Shown piece by piece: positions 53,868 through 62,125 of a stretch of 64,000 nt of DNA. The stretch is taken from assembly GCA_029781135.1 (NCBI GenBank), contig JAKOXH010000053.1, positions 96,223-160,222 of the forward strand. Reading direction: 5' to 3'. Positions within the stretch are counted from its first letter, which is position 1. The number at the start of each line of letters is the position of its first letter. Source of the stretch: Planctomycetota bacterium (GTDB taxonomy: Bacteria; Planctomycetota; Planctomycetia; Pirellulales; Lacipirellulaceae). Made by a program: the position numbers and the translations under genes. Under the pieces are notes generated by a model. That model worked only from the letters and a program-made list of their open reading frames with translations. It ran no database searches and was not told where the DNA came from.

Positions 53868-54278
53868 ATGTCGTCCCGTCGCGTCCTGAAAGCAGCCGAA
53901 GCCATCCGTGAGGTGGTCAGCATGGCCATCCTCACCGACCTGCGCGATCCGCGCATCGAGGGCGTGACGGTGACGTATGTCGAGGTTTCGCCCGATATGC
54001 GACAGGCGAAGGTACATGTTTCGATCATGGGCAGCGATTCACAGCAGAAATTATGCCTACACGGCCTGCGCAGTTCGGCCGGTTACCTGCAGAGCAGAAT
54101 TTCCGATCGCATCGACACTCGCTACACGCCACGCCTGCAATTCGTGATCGATGAAGGCGTTAAGAAGTCGCTGGCAATCAGCAAAATGCTACACGAGTTG
54201 CTACCTGACACGAATCCCGCCGTAGAACAAGAACCGGGGCCTGAAATGCCCGACGGTGACCCAGATTTGCAACCATGA
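53868..54278 (+). CDS. rbfA: 30S ribosome-binding factor A
   Basis: A 136-residue protein. The fold pattern RRVLKAAEAIREVVSMAIL...DPRIEGVTVTYVEVSPDMRQAKVHVSIMG and the KKSLAISKMLHELLPD end are typical RbfA. It matures the 30S subunit. ATG 53868 follows a purine-word hairpin. Location after infB is the common order. Confidence 0.94.
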   Translation: MSSRRVLKAAEAIREVVSMAILTDLRDPRIEGVTVTYVEVSPDMRQAKVHVSIMGSDSQQKLCLHGLRSSAGYLQSRISDRIDTRYTPRLQFVIDEGVKKSLAISKMLHELLPDTNPAVEQEPGPEMPDGDPDLQP

Positions 54279-54380
54279 TTAGCTTCGTAACTCAGTAGGG
54301 TAGGCGCTGGCCACCAGTTCATTGCCAGCAAGATGCAATTCCCGCCCTAACTGAAATTTGCCCCCTACCCTCCAGAATCA

Positions 54381-55364
54381 ATGGCCACACCTAACCGTCT
54401 TGCCCTCATTAACCGTACGCTCAAAGTGCTACGCAAGCACTTTAAGCCGGTTGTCCCGCCGAAAGATCGCTCGCTATTCGATCACTTGATTTACGCCTGC
54501 CTCGTGGAAGACTCGCCGAATGAGGTTGCCGAGCAAGTATTCAATGCGCTCAAGCAAGAATACTACGGCTGGAACGAAGTGCGCGTGAGCACGATTCGCG
54601 AACTAACCGACGCCCTTAAACCCTTGGTAAACCCGGCCGAATCGGCCGCTCGACTCAAGCAAACTCTGCATAGCGTGTTTGAGTCGGTCTACGAGTTTGA
54701 AATTGAATCGCTCAAAAAACAAAACCTTGGGCAATCGATCAAGCATTTAGAGAAGTATAACGGCACGACACCGTTTGCCGTGGCCTACGTCACGCAGTAT
54801 GCACTCGGTGGCCATTCGATTCCGCTCAACAAGGGTGCACTTATCACGTTGCACGCGGTCGGCGTTATTTCGGACGACGAATTTGGCAAGGGCGTTGTGC
54901 CGGGCCTGGAGCGCGCGGTCGGCAAGAGTAAGGGCATCGAAGTGGGGTCGCTGCTGCACCAAGTGGGTGTCGAAGTGGGCCGCAATCCCTATGGCCCGGC
55001 CGCCCGCAAATTGATGCTGGAAATCGACCCCGAGTGCAAAGATCGCCTGCCCAAGCGGCCCGTCAAACAGCCCGAACCACCACCGCCGCCGCCAAAGCCC
55101 GCGGCCCCGACGCCTGCTGAGGCCAAACGCGCCGCTGCTGAAGCCAAGAAGAAGGAAAAAGAAAAAAAAGACAAGGATAAGGACGCGGCAAAGATGGCCC
55201 CGCCAGTGAAGCCGGAGGTCAAGAAGGAAAAAGAGGCTCCCAAGAAACATCCAACGAAGCGTCCCGCCGTTTCTAAAAAATCAACTAAGCCAGAAAAGAA
55301 GGCGACCAAGAAGGGCACGAAGCACCCGACAACGCATAAACTGACGAAGCGCAAACCACGGTAG
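54381..55364 (+). CDS. Degenerate HhH-GPD (endonuclease III-like) protein with basic tail
   Basis: A 327-residue protein. Residues about 1-215 resemble the helical HhH-GPD fold of endonuclease III (FDHLIYACLVEDSPNEVAEQVF; LEKYNGTTPFAVAYVTQYALGG). The catalytic Lys and Asp of glycosylases are not visible: where VDTNV is expected the protein has LNKGA, and no Fe-S cysteines are present. Residues about 220-327 are a Pro- and then Lys-rich tail (KKKEKEKKDKDKD, KPEKKATKKGTKHPTTHK) suited to binding nucleic acid. Probably not an active repair enzyme; maybe a DNA- or RNA-associated protein. Confidence 0.75.
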   Translation: MATPNRLALINRTLKVLRKHFKPVVPPKDRSLFDHLIYACLVEDSPNEVAEQVFNALKQEYYGWNEVRVSTIRELTDALKPLVNPAESAARLKQTLHSVFESVYEFEIESLKKQNLGQSIKHLEKYNGTTPFAVAYVTQYALGGHSIPLNKGALITLHAVGVISDDEFGKGVVPGLERAVGKSKGIEVGSLLHQVGVEVGRNPYGPAARKLMLEIDPECKDRLPKRPVKQPEPPPPPPKPAAPTPAEAKRAAAEAKKKEKEKKDKDKDAAKMAPPVKPEVKKEKEAPKKHPTKRPAVSKKSTKPEKKATKKGTKHPTTHKLTKRKPR

Positions 55365-55501
55365 TAGGAACCGGGATTCAGGATGCAGGGAACAGGGAAT
55401 TTGTGCTTTTTTCACCTGCTTCTCTTAGCATCTCGTCCTCGACTCTTGCGCCTACAAAATTAGGCCCCTGCCCCCGCATCCACCATCCCCCATCGTCTCT
55501 C

Positions 55502-56254
55502 ATGGCCGGACATTCCCATTGGGCAAACATTGCCCGCAAGAAATCGCTCATTGATAACAAGCGCGGCAAGCTGTGGAGCAAGCTCGCGAAGGGCATTATG
55601 GTTGCCGCCAAACACGGCGGCGGCGATCCTAACTCCAACCTGCGCCTGCGCTACGCAATCATCGACGCCAAAGCCGGCAACATGCCCAAGGACACGATCG
55701 ACCGCGCCATCAAAAAAGGCACGGGCGAACTCGAAGGCGTCAACTTCGAGGAAATCCTCTATGAAGGCTACGGTCCCAACGGCGTGGCCGTGCTGTGCGA
55801 TATTCTCACCGATAACCGGAATCGCACCGCCGGCGAAATTCGCAAGATTTTCGAGTTGGCTGGCGGCAAATTAGGAGCCACCGGCTGCGTCGCGTGGATG
55901 TTCGATCGCAAAGGCCTGATCACGATCGCAGCCGATCAGGTCGATGAAGAAAAACTCATGGAACTTGCCATCGAGGCTGGCGCCGACGACGTCCGCCCTG
56001 CGGGCAACAGCTTCGAGGTCATCTGCGACCCGAATGCGTATTCCACCGTGTGCGACGCTTTAGACGCCGCCAACATCACCACCGAAGGCCGACAAATCAC
56101 GCGTATTCCGAAAGACACGGTGGACCTCGATTCATCGGCCGCAGCCGCTGTCTTGAAAATGATGGACGCACTCGACGATCACGACGACGTTCAAAGTGTG
56201 GCCGCTAACTTCAATATCTCCGATGAAGTGATGGCGGCGATCGAATCTGCATAA
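55502..56254 (+). CDS. YebC/PmpR-family protein
   Basis: A 250-residue protein. GHSHWANIARKKSLIDNKRGKLWSKLAKGIMVAAK and EGYGPNGVAVLCDILTDNRNRTAGEIRKIF are the diagnostic YebC segments. Members act in translation of proline runs or as transcription regulators. Start 55502 (MAGHSHW) is the family start; the open frame further upstream is not coding. Located after the translation block (nusA, infB, rbfA). Confidence 0.94.
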   Translation: MAGHSHWANIARKKSLIDNKRGKLWSKLAKGIMVAAKHGGGDPNSNLRLRYAIIDAKAGNMPKDTIDRAIKKGTGELEGVNFEEILYEGYGPNGVAVLCDILTDNRNRTAGEIRKIFELAGGKLGATGCVAWMFDRKGLITIAADQVDEEKLMELAIEAGADDVRPAGNSFEVICDPNAYSTVCDALDAANITTEGRQITRIPKDTVDLDSSAAAAVLKMMDALDDHDDVQSVAANFNISDEVMAAIESA

Positions 56255-56297
56255 GGCTGATCGCGCGGCGACCAATTGGGAGTTTGCCGCATCTACC

Positions 56298-56332
56298 AGT
56301 TTTGCCCAAAACATTGTTAGGAAGGCAAAACT
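56298..56332 (+). terminator. Inverted repeat after the YebC gene, possible terminator
   Basis: AGTTTTGCC (56298-56306) and GGCAAAACT (56324-56332) with a 17-nt loop. There is no T-run, so termination is uncertain. Confidence 0.4.
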
Positions 56333-56502
56333 CTCTTGGCAGCACGGCAGTTTTACGTGTTGTTCTCTAATGACATTTCGGCATGGCCTTTGCTTTCCTG
56401 ATACGTTTGGTACGCGCGCTATTACCTATCTGTCCGCATGCTGACCGCAATCTCAGTTGCGTTGGCATGCAACGTCAACCGACAAAGATGGAAAGGCAAA
56501 AT

Positions 56503-56658
56503 ATGTCCACGATCTTGTTGATCATTCTCGTTCTGCTGTTGCTCGGTGCGGTCCCCGCCTGGCCGTACAGCCGCAATTGGGGATACGGCCCCAGCGGTGG
56601 CTTGGGACTGATTCTGATCATCATTTTGATGATTGTCCTGTTGCGTGGCGGGTTCTAA
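56503..56658 (+). CDS. DUF3309-type small hydrophobic protein
   Basis: A 51-residue protein with two short hydrophobic helices (MSTILLIILVLLLLGAVPAW, LGLILIIILMIVLL) joined by RNWGYGPSGG and ending in LRGGF. This is the DUF3309 layout, small inner-membrane proteins of unknown function. A clear terminator follows at 56684-56711. Confidence 0.85.
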   Translation: MSTILLIILVLLLLGAVPAWPYSRNWGYGPSGGLGLILIIILMIVLLRGGF

Positions 56659-56683
56659 CGCCAAGGCATGTTTCGGCTTAATC

Positions 56684-56711
56684 AAGCGCGGTCAATTGGC
56701 CGCGCTTTTTT
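56684..56711 (+). terminator. Intrinsic terminator after the DUF3309 gene
   Basis: AAGCGCGG (56684-56691), loop TCAATTGG, CCGCGCTT (56700-56707), then a T-run to 56711. The best intrinsic terminator in the window. Confidence 0.85.
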
Positions 56712-56823
56712 CGTTTGAGCAACTAACGCCGGTTTGGTACGGTTATTAGATCATTAAACTAATCCATGGAGCGATGTGGCCGCCCGCATCGCGATTATCG
56801 CTTTGAGATGAGGGGATATTTGT

Positions 56824-57807
56824 ATGCAATACCGACCGCTAGGCCGCACTGGCTGGAACGTATCGACCGTGAGTTTTGGCGCCTGGGCCATTGGCGGCGC
56901 CTGGGGCGAGGTAGACGACAAGGAATCGTTGGCCGCGCTCGAGCGGGCGATTGACCTGGGCGTCAATTTCATCGACACGGCCGACGTATACGGGGACGGC
57001 CGCAGCGAACGACTCGTTGCCGATGTCCGGCGGCGGCGCCGCGAGCCAATTTACGTGGCGACGAAAGCGGGCCGACGGCTGCCGAAACAAACGGTTGAAG
57101 GTTACAGCCGCGAGAACCTGACGGCATTCATTGAGCGCAGCTTGAGGGACTTGTCGGCGGAAACAATCGACCTGCTGCAACTCCACTGCCCGCCGACTGA
57201 GGTCTACTACACGCCCGAAGTGTTCGGCATCCTGGATGACTTGGTGGCGGCCGGCAAACTGCGTTATTACGGCGTGAGCGTGGAGACGCCGGAACAGGCC
57301 ATCAAGGCGATGGATTACCCCAATGTGCAGAGCGTGCAGATCATCTACAACATGTTCCGCCACCGGCCTGCGGAAATATTTTTGGCCGAGGCGAAGCGAC
57401 GTAAGGTCGGTGTGCTCGCTCGCGTGCCACTCGCCTCGGGAATGCTGACTGGCCGAATGCGGCCCGATACCAAGTTCGAGGCGACCGATCACCGCCAATT
57501 CAATCGCCACGGCGAAATCTTCGATGTCGGCGAAACGTTTTCCGGCGTCGATTACAACACGGGTTTACAAGCGGTGGAAGAACTGAAGGCCGTGTGCCCG
57601 GCGGGGTGGTCGCTCACACAGTTCGCGCTGCGGTGGATTCTCATGAATGAAGGCGTCACCTGCACGATCCCCGGCATGAAACGCCCAGCCCAGGCGGAAG
57701 ACAATTGCGCCGCGGCCGACCTGCCGCCGATTTCCGACGCGGCGATGGCCACGATCCGGCAGATTTACGATCGGCTGATTCGTGAGCAGGTGCATTACCG
57801 CTGGTAA
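56824..57807 (+). CDS. Aldo/keto reductase
   Basis: A 327-residue TIM-barrel oxidoreductase, expected to reduce an aldehyde or ketone with NADPH in the cytoplasm. It starts MQYRPLGRTGWNVSTVSFGAW. The catalytic tetrad is present: DTADVYG (Asp, Tyr), ATKAG (Lys) and LLQLH (His). The C-terminal cofactor segment (IPGMKRPAQAEDNC) is normal. GAGGGGAT lies upstream of ATG 56824. Substrate cannot be inferred. Confidence 0.92.
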   Translation: MQYRPLGRTGWNVSTVSFGAWAIGGAWGEVDDKESLAALERAIDLGVNFIDTADVYGDGRSERLVADVRRRRREPIYVATKAGRRLPKQTVEGYSRENLTAFIERSLRDLSAETIDLLQLHCPPTEVYYTPEVFGILDDLVAAGKLRYYGVSVETPEQAIKAMDYPNVQSVQIIYNMFRHRPAEIFLAEAKRRKVGVLARVPLASGMLTGRMRPDTKFEATDHRQFNRHGEIFDVGETFSGVDYNTGLQAVEELKAVCPAGWSLTQFALRWILMNEGVTCTIPGMKRPAQAEDNCAAADLPPISDAAMATIRQIYDRLIREQVHYRW

Positions 57808-57900
57808 TCTGTGCCCCCGGAACAGCAAGAAGCGGTCGGTGGACAATGCCCACCCGATAAGCTAAAGCTCAAGTAATTTTGGCGCCGCAATAGTGTTCGC

Positions 57901-57918
57901 GTCAGGCTAAAGCCTGAC
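57901..57918. terminator. Hairpin between convergent genes
   Basis: GTCAGGCT-AA-AGCCTGAC, an 8-bp perfect stem placed between the stop codons of the reductase (57807) and the convergent cytochrome gene (57923). It could end both transcripts; a nearby T-run is not seen. Confidence 0.45.
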
Positions 57919-57922
57919 GTAC

Positions 57923-59527
57923 TCAATCTTTCCCTTCGTGCTTCACCTTCGGCCAGTACTTCTGGAAGTCAAAGTCGGGGCTGTTGTCGCCGTCGTGGCA
58001 CTGCATGCACATCTGCACGACCTTGCCTTTGTCGAACACTTGGCCTGGCTTGTTGCCTTCGTTATCGACAACCTTCAAACGCAGTTCCGCCCGCAATTCT
58101 TCGAGTTCCTTGTCATCGGCTTTGATGTCGCCGTTCTCAGCAGCCGCATGTTTCGCGGCAGGGCCGTGACAGTTTTCACAGCCGTTGTTTGCCAAATCAG
58201 GAGTGGCATCTTTGTTTACGAATCCCGACTTAAACGGGAAATATTTTTGCGGGTGCCAGCCAGTAACGTGGCAACTGACGCACTCCGGATCGAACGCGCG
58301 CGGGGGATCAGTCCGCTTTTCGAGAGTTTCTAGGGCATGGGCGTGCGGCGTCTTTTCGTAAACCTCCGCGGCATTCGTATGACAATCGAAGCATGATTTA
58401 CTGCCGGCAAACTCGCGGCTAGTGGGGTGCGGCGCCGTTTTCAAACCTAAATCTCCCCAACTTGCTTTGGCATTTTGCGGCCAGAGCCGCTTGAGGTTGT
58501 GGAGATACTGCTCCTGCATTTTGTAGATTTCTGGCGCATCCGGAAATCGGTGATCGAGCGGCACGCGTTGATACTTGGTATCACTGCCTTTATAAAAGCC
58601 GACTACCACCGCGTACTGCCCTTTGTGGCCCACTTCAATTAGGTTCGTTTTGGTTCCTGGGATCTTTACCGGATCCTTCGACGGCACCTCGGCGCCATGC
58701 GTCGCCATCACGTAATCAAATTCGGGATACCGAGCTGCCAGTTCAGCCGCCTCGCCGGAATCCGTTGAGTTGACCAACAGGACCAGGTGGTCGCACTTCG
58801 CATTGCGCAGAGCGGGCAGGATATCGGGGATCGCCTGGAACGGCTCTTTCAGGACGAAATCGCCAGGATTGCTTTTCTTTTGTTCGATTTCCTTCTTGCC
58901 AACCACACTTGTGACGCCGATCCGTAACCCACCCCGTTCGATGATGCGATAACGCTTCGTGTAACCACTGTCGAAAGCCACGATGCCGACATTCGCCGAA
59001 ACCAGCGGGGTATTCTTTTCATCCAAATTGAGATTTAGCACAATCGGCAGGAGATCGGTTTTCAAATTCAAATCGAAGCCGCCGAAGCCAACCGCGTCGT
59101 AACCCATTTTCATGTAGGCCGAATAGGCAAACTCAACTTTTTGACTGGGCTGCACACCAAGCCGCTTTTCTTGATCACCGGCATCGAGAGCGATCACCGG
59201 TAATCCCTGGTCGTGCAATTGTTTCAGAAAGGAGAATCGCCGCTTGAGGCCGCCCAACTGATTATCCAGGCCGGCACATCCGCAGGGTTCCAAGTAGCCG
59301 TCTAGTTCACCGGTAAAAACGAGCGCCAGATCAGGCTTCTTCCAACCCTCGAAGATTGCCCCGTTGGTCGCGATGGGATCGACCTTCTGGTATTTCTTTT
59401 GGGTCGGGTCGCTGTCGGCGGGCGACGGCGTGGCCCCGCGCAAGAAGCCGACGGAGATCGTCGCGGCCAAAATGGCGAACAGACCAACTCCGGATCCAAG
59501 CAAGGGTAGCTTCACGCGAGCGGGCAT
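57923..59527 (-). CDS. Exported metallophosphatase-like protein with tetraheme cytochrome c domain
   Basis: A 534-residue protein. An N-terminal membrane helix or signal at about 8-30 precedes a 5'-nucleotidase/SoxB-like metallophosphatase part (about 65-350, GELDGYLEPCGC, ALDAGDQ, VGFGGFDLNLK, MATHGAE). The C-terminal part carries four CxxCH heme motifs (CFDCH, CVSCH, CENCH, CMQCH). The NH residues of a usual GNHE/GNHD motif are replaced (GFGGFD), so catalysis is uncertain. Likely an electron-transfer or redox protein in the periplasm or membrane. DUF1573 follows in the same direction. Confidence 0.86.
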   Translation of the reverse strand: MPARVKLPLLGSGVGLFAILAATISVGFLRGATPSPADSDPTQKKYQKVDPIATNGAIFEGWKKPDLALVFTGELDGYLEPCGCAGLDNQLGGLKRRFSFLKQLHDQGLPVIALDAGDQEKRLGVQPSQKVEFAYSAYMKMGYDAVGFGGFDLNLKTDLLPIVLNLNLDEKNTPLVSANVGIVAFDSGYTKRYRIIERGGLRIGVTSVVGKKEIEQKKSNPGDFVLKEPFQAIPDILPALRNAKCDHLVLLVNSTDSGEAAELAARYPEFDYVMATHGAEVPSKDPVKIPGTKTNLIEVGHKGQYAVVVGFYKGSDTKYQRVPLDHRFPDAPEIYKMQEQYLHNLKRLWPQNAKASWGDLGLKTAPHPTSREFAGSKSCFDCHTNAAEVYEKTPHAHALETLEKRTDPPRAFDPECVSCHVTGWHPQKYFPFKSGFVNKDATPDLANNGCENCHGPAAKHAAAENGDIKADDKELEELRAELRLKVVDNEGNKPGQVFDKGKVVQMCMQCHDGDNSPDFDFQKYWPKVKHEGKD

Positions 59528-59655
59528 CCGTACTGCTCCTCAATGCGATAACGCCAAAAGTCCTAAAGGATTGTTGTAAACAGAATCTGCTGACTTGCAG
59601 GCTGTAATCACTTTTCCAAAACCTGCATCGAGCTTTGGCTGAATACTGATAAGTG

Positions 59656-60816
59656 CTATCGCTCAACCGCAAATAGCACATTGACCGATAGCTCTTTGAT
59701 TTTTGGGTGGGTAGTCGACAAAATGATGCGCCCCGGCTCGCCTTGAGCGGTATCCAAATGAACCATCGGCCGCGTGCCGGCCGGTATTTCAATCTCCAAC
59801 GGCACCTGCAAGAGCGTATCCTTCAGTTTCTTTGGCTCGCCCAATGAAACCTTCATTTCCTTCGGCTCGACCGACTTGATTTTGAATGTTGTATTCGGCG
59901 CTTCGACACCTCGGACCACAATATTCAAGCGGTTGTGCGCTCCCTCACTGCTCTTGACGTTACCGATATTGAGAACGCCGCGCTCTTCACTCCAACCGGT
60001 GCCGTGAACATTGATATCACCCACAACTTGCCCAGAAACAGGTATCTCCAGTGTTTCCGCTTGGGCGAGATTCGTTCGCAACGACAACCACTGTTGGAAC
60101 CTTCCGACCGGCAAGCCCGGTTGCGCCGTCACGGTAACGCGAACACCGCGGCGCGCCGATTTGTTCGGCAAGTCCTTGGGATCAACCGGCTCGATCCGAG
60201 CAACAAACTTATCGCGAATCGTCGCATCGGAAAATACAGGATCGGAAACCTTGAGGTCGTCCTGCAGCATTGCCATCACGTACACTTGAGCGGATTTCGA
60301 CTCGCCCACCGCGATCCTATCGAACGCCACATCCGAGGGCTCGACGCCGCTGGCCGACATGATTGAACCATCGACGCTGAGTTCCAGCGAAGATTGCAGC
60401 GGATCATTGGTCGCAATTGTCGCCGTTTGGCGGAACGGGCCATTATCGGACTTGGCCGACCACTGCAGTTTGACCTTCGTCGAGCCACCCGGCGGCACCG
60501 GCGTTTCGCTGACCTCCGAGAGCGTACACTTGCAGGACGTTGCACCACCTTTTAGCTTCAGGGGAGCTTCGCCGATGTTAAGAATCTCGAACTCATGGCT
60601 CATCGTCGTGCCGCGTTGCATGGCGCCAAACTTGAAATTGGGTTCGGCAACTTTTACTCGCGGCAGCTTTTGATTCTTCGCTTCAAACGTGATTTCGGTT
60701 TCGCCCGGAAATGCGGTAACCGGGTCGAGGTCATTGCGAACCTGAAAGTACGCGACGGCTCCGCCGACGATACCGCCCACCAAAACCGCAATCACAATCG
60801 TGCTGAGAATTCGCAT
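59656..60816 (-). CDS. DUF1573 family exported protein
   Basis: A 386-residue protein from ATG 60816; the frame stays open to 60873, but this start gives a proper N-terminal membrane helix (MRILSTIVIAVLVGGIVGGAVAYF). DUF1573 repeats (FKFGAMQRGTTMSHEFEILNIGEAPLKLKGGATSCKCT, FR QTATIATNDP) are Ig-like beta sandwiches with a short Cys pair (SCKC). Function of the family is unknown; it is frequent in Planctomycetes. It is followed by the cytochrome gene, perhaps co-transcribed. Confidence 0.85.
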   Translation of the reverse strand: MRILSTIVIAVLVGGIVGGAVAYFQVRNDLDPVTAFPGETEITFEAKNQKLPRVKVAEPNFKFGAMQRGTTMSHEFEILNIGEAPLKLKGGATSCKCTLSEVSETPVPPGGSTKVKLQWSAKSDNGPFRQTATIATNDPLQSSLELSVDGSIMSASGVEPSDVAFDRIAVGESKSAQVYVMAMLQDDLKVSDPVFSDATIRDKFVARIEPVDPKDLPNKSARRGVRVTVTAQPGLPVGRFQQWLSLRTNLAQAETLEIPVSGQVVGDINVHGTGWSEERGVLNIGNVKSSEGAHNRLNIVVRGVEAPNTTFKIKSVEPKEMKVSLGEPKKLKDTLLQVPLEIEIPAGTRPMVHLDTAQGEPGRIILSTTHPKIKELSVNVLFAVER

Positions 60817-60874
60817 AGCTACGCAACTCGTCCTGATACGCTGTACGGGGGACGGAGATACTGGGTTCGCCAAG

Positions 60875-61432
60875 TTATTTTAGCCCGCCGTTCAGCTTAT
60901 CGCAATTCAACAACCACTCGCGACACCTCGTGAAAAACTGCTGAAAGTCTTCGCGGCGATAGTCGGGGTAGGTCCACTCCAACGGTCGCCATCGCCGATG
61001 TCGAAAACTGAGCGTCAATTCGGCGTAGATGCCACCACTCAAATAGATGCGGTGCGCGTGATCCTTCGTCGAGGCCAGCACCAACTTCGCAGCCGTGAGG
61101 TAACCTGGATCGAGGTTGAGCGGCCGCGGTTCGTTGTGGACTGCTGATGCGGCGTATTTGGTTTCCCAGTCGTTCGTCTGTCGTTTGATATCGGCCAAGG
61201 CGCTTGGATCGATCAGCCGCTCGAATGCCAGAAACTGCTTCTTGAGATTCGATCCCATCGTGGCCGCGTAATAATCGGTTTCCGTGAAATCGAATAGTGC
61301 GCTTTCGCAAGCGAGCGGACCGAAACGCTGGACCAACGTTTCCCGAGCCCAGTCGAATGCAGTCTCATATCGACTAACGACGGCAATGATAAGCAACACG
61401 TTCGATGATGGCTGTATTTGCCCCACACGCAT
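60875..61432 (-). CDS. DUF4416 family protein
   Basis: 185 residues from ATG 61432 (MRVGQIQPSSNVLLIIAVVSRYETAFDWARETL). This start is chosen because the frame further upstream is repeat DNA. The YYAATMGSNLKKQFLAFERLIDP and GYLTAAKLVLASTKDHAHRIYLSGGIYAELTLSF segments define DUF4416, of unknown function. It reads away from the RAYT gene, with its 5' end at a REPIN-like repeat. Confidence 0.85.
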   Translation of the reverse strand: MRVGQIQPSSNVLLIIAVVSRYETAFDWARETLVQRFGPLACESALFDFTETDYYAATMGSNLKKQFLAFERLIDPSALADIKRQTNDWETKYAASAVHNEPRPLNLDPGYLTAAKLVLASTKDHAHRIYLSGGIYAELTLSFRHRRWRPLEWTYPDYRREDFQQFFTRCREWLLNCDKLNGGLK

Positions 61433-61435
61433 GCC

Positions 61436-61511
61436 TCCGGACGGCGTGGCGGTCCGGCTAGTTGTGTTCGAAAACTCGACTGCCAATCGCCGGAGGGCCA
61501 CGCCCTCCGGC
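61436..61511. repeat. REPIN-like repeat, copy A (3' side of the RAYT gene)
   Basis: 76 nt. Hairpin TCCGGACGGC-GTG-GCGGTCCGG (one mismatched pair) and hairpin GCCGGAGGGC-CAC-GCCCTCCGGC (61489-61511), separated by about 30 nt. About 93% identical to copy B at 62026-62101 and in the same orientation. It is about 16 nt from the RAYT stop codon. Confidence 0.88.
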
Positions 61512-61527
61512 AACCTTCCCAAATCCT

Positions 61528-62010
61528 CTAGCGATACTTACCTTTCTCCGCACACCACTTCCATCCCGCGTGCTTCCGCAAGTAACGTGTCATCAAATAC
61601 TGAAAATGCTCACGATCCTTTACTCTCTTCCGGCTTCCCCCTTCAACGAACCATTCCTGCCGCCGGAAAATGCGGTTCAAGTGACGCGACATGGAACCCT
61701 TGATCGTGCTTCGCATCCGCAGCCAGTTCCGATCATCGCGCCAGCCCATGAGTATGTGCACATGGGTGCTTTCCGTTGCCGCAAAATACATTTCGAATTC
61801 TTGCTTGGCTTGCGAGTTGATCAAACTATCCAGAATCGCGAGCTGTGTTTTGCTGTCGAAGTTGACTTCTGCTTGCGTCATCGCGGCGCGGTACCTGTCC
61901 GCCTTCGCCTGATCAGGAGCGAGGATGCCACGCGTACGCTGCACGTAGCCCTGCTTGCGATCCGGCATCCAGGTTCCGTAGGCGTGATAAGTAAAGAGGT
62001 AGCATGGCAT
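61528..62010 (-). CDS. REP-associated tyrosine transposase (RAYT, Y1/IS200-like)
   Basis: 160 residues from ATG 62010 (MPCYLFTYHAYGTWMPD). The HUH motif is HVH in ESTHVHILMGW, and a C-terminal Tyr (QYLMTRYLRKH) is the likely catalytic one. RAYTs bind REP hairpins and are thought to move or copy them; unlike IS200 they are single-copy and domesticated. Both sides of the gene carry a near-identical REPIN-like repeat at about 15 nt distance, which strongly supports a RAYT-REPIN pair. The frame is open to 62217 through the repeat, but that part is not coding. Confidence 0.87.
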   Translation of the reverse strand: MPCYLFTYHAYGTWMPDRKQGYVQRTRGILAPDQAKADRYRAAMTQAEVNFDSKTQLAILDSLINSQAKQEFEMYFAATESTHVHILMGWRDDRNWLRMRSTIKGSMSRHLNRIFRRQEWFVEGGSRKRVKDREHFQYLMTRYLRKHAGWKWCAEKGKYR

Positions 62011-62025
62011 TGCAGTTCCACCTCG

Positions 62026-62101
62026 TCCGGACCGCGTGGCGGTCCGGCTATTTGTGTTTGAAAACTCGACCGCCAATAGCCGGAGGGCCACGCCCTCCGG
62101 C
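62026..62101. repeat. REPIN-like repeat, copy B (5' side of the RAYT gene)
   Basis: 76 nt. Hairpin CCGGACCGC-GTG-GCGGTCCGG (62027-62047) and hairpin GCCGGAGGGC-CAC-GCCCTCCGGC (62079-62101), perfect stems. About 71 of 76 positions match copy A. It is 15 nt from the RAYT start and 24 nt from the proS stop. Confidence 0.88.
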
Positions 62102-62125
62102 GCATCACACTTTTGATTCTCACTC

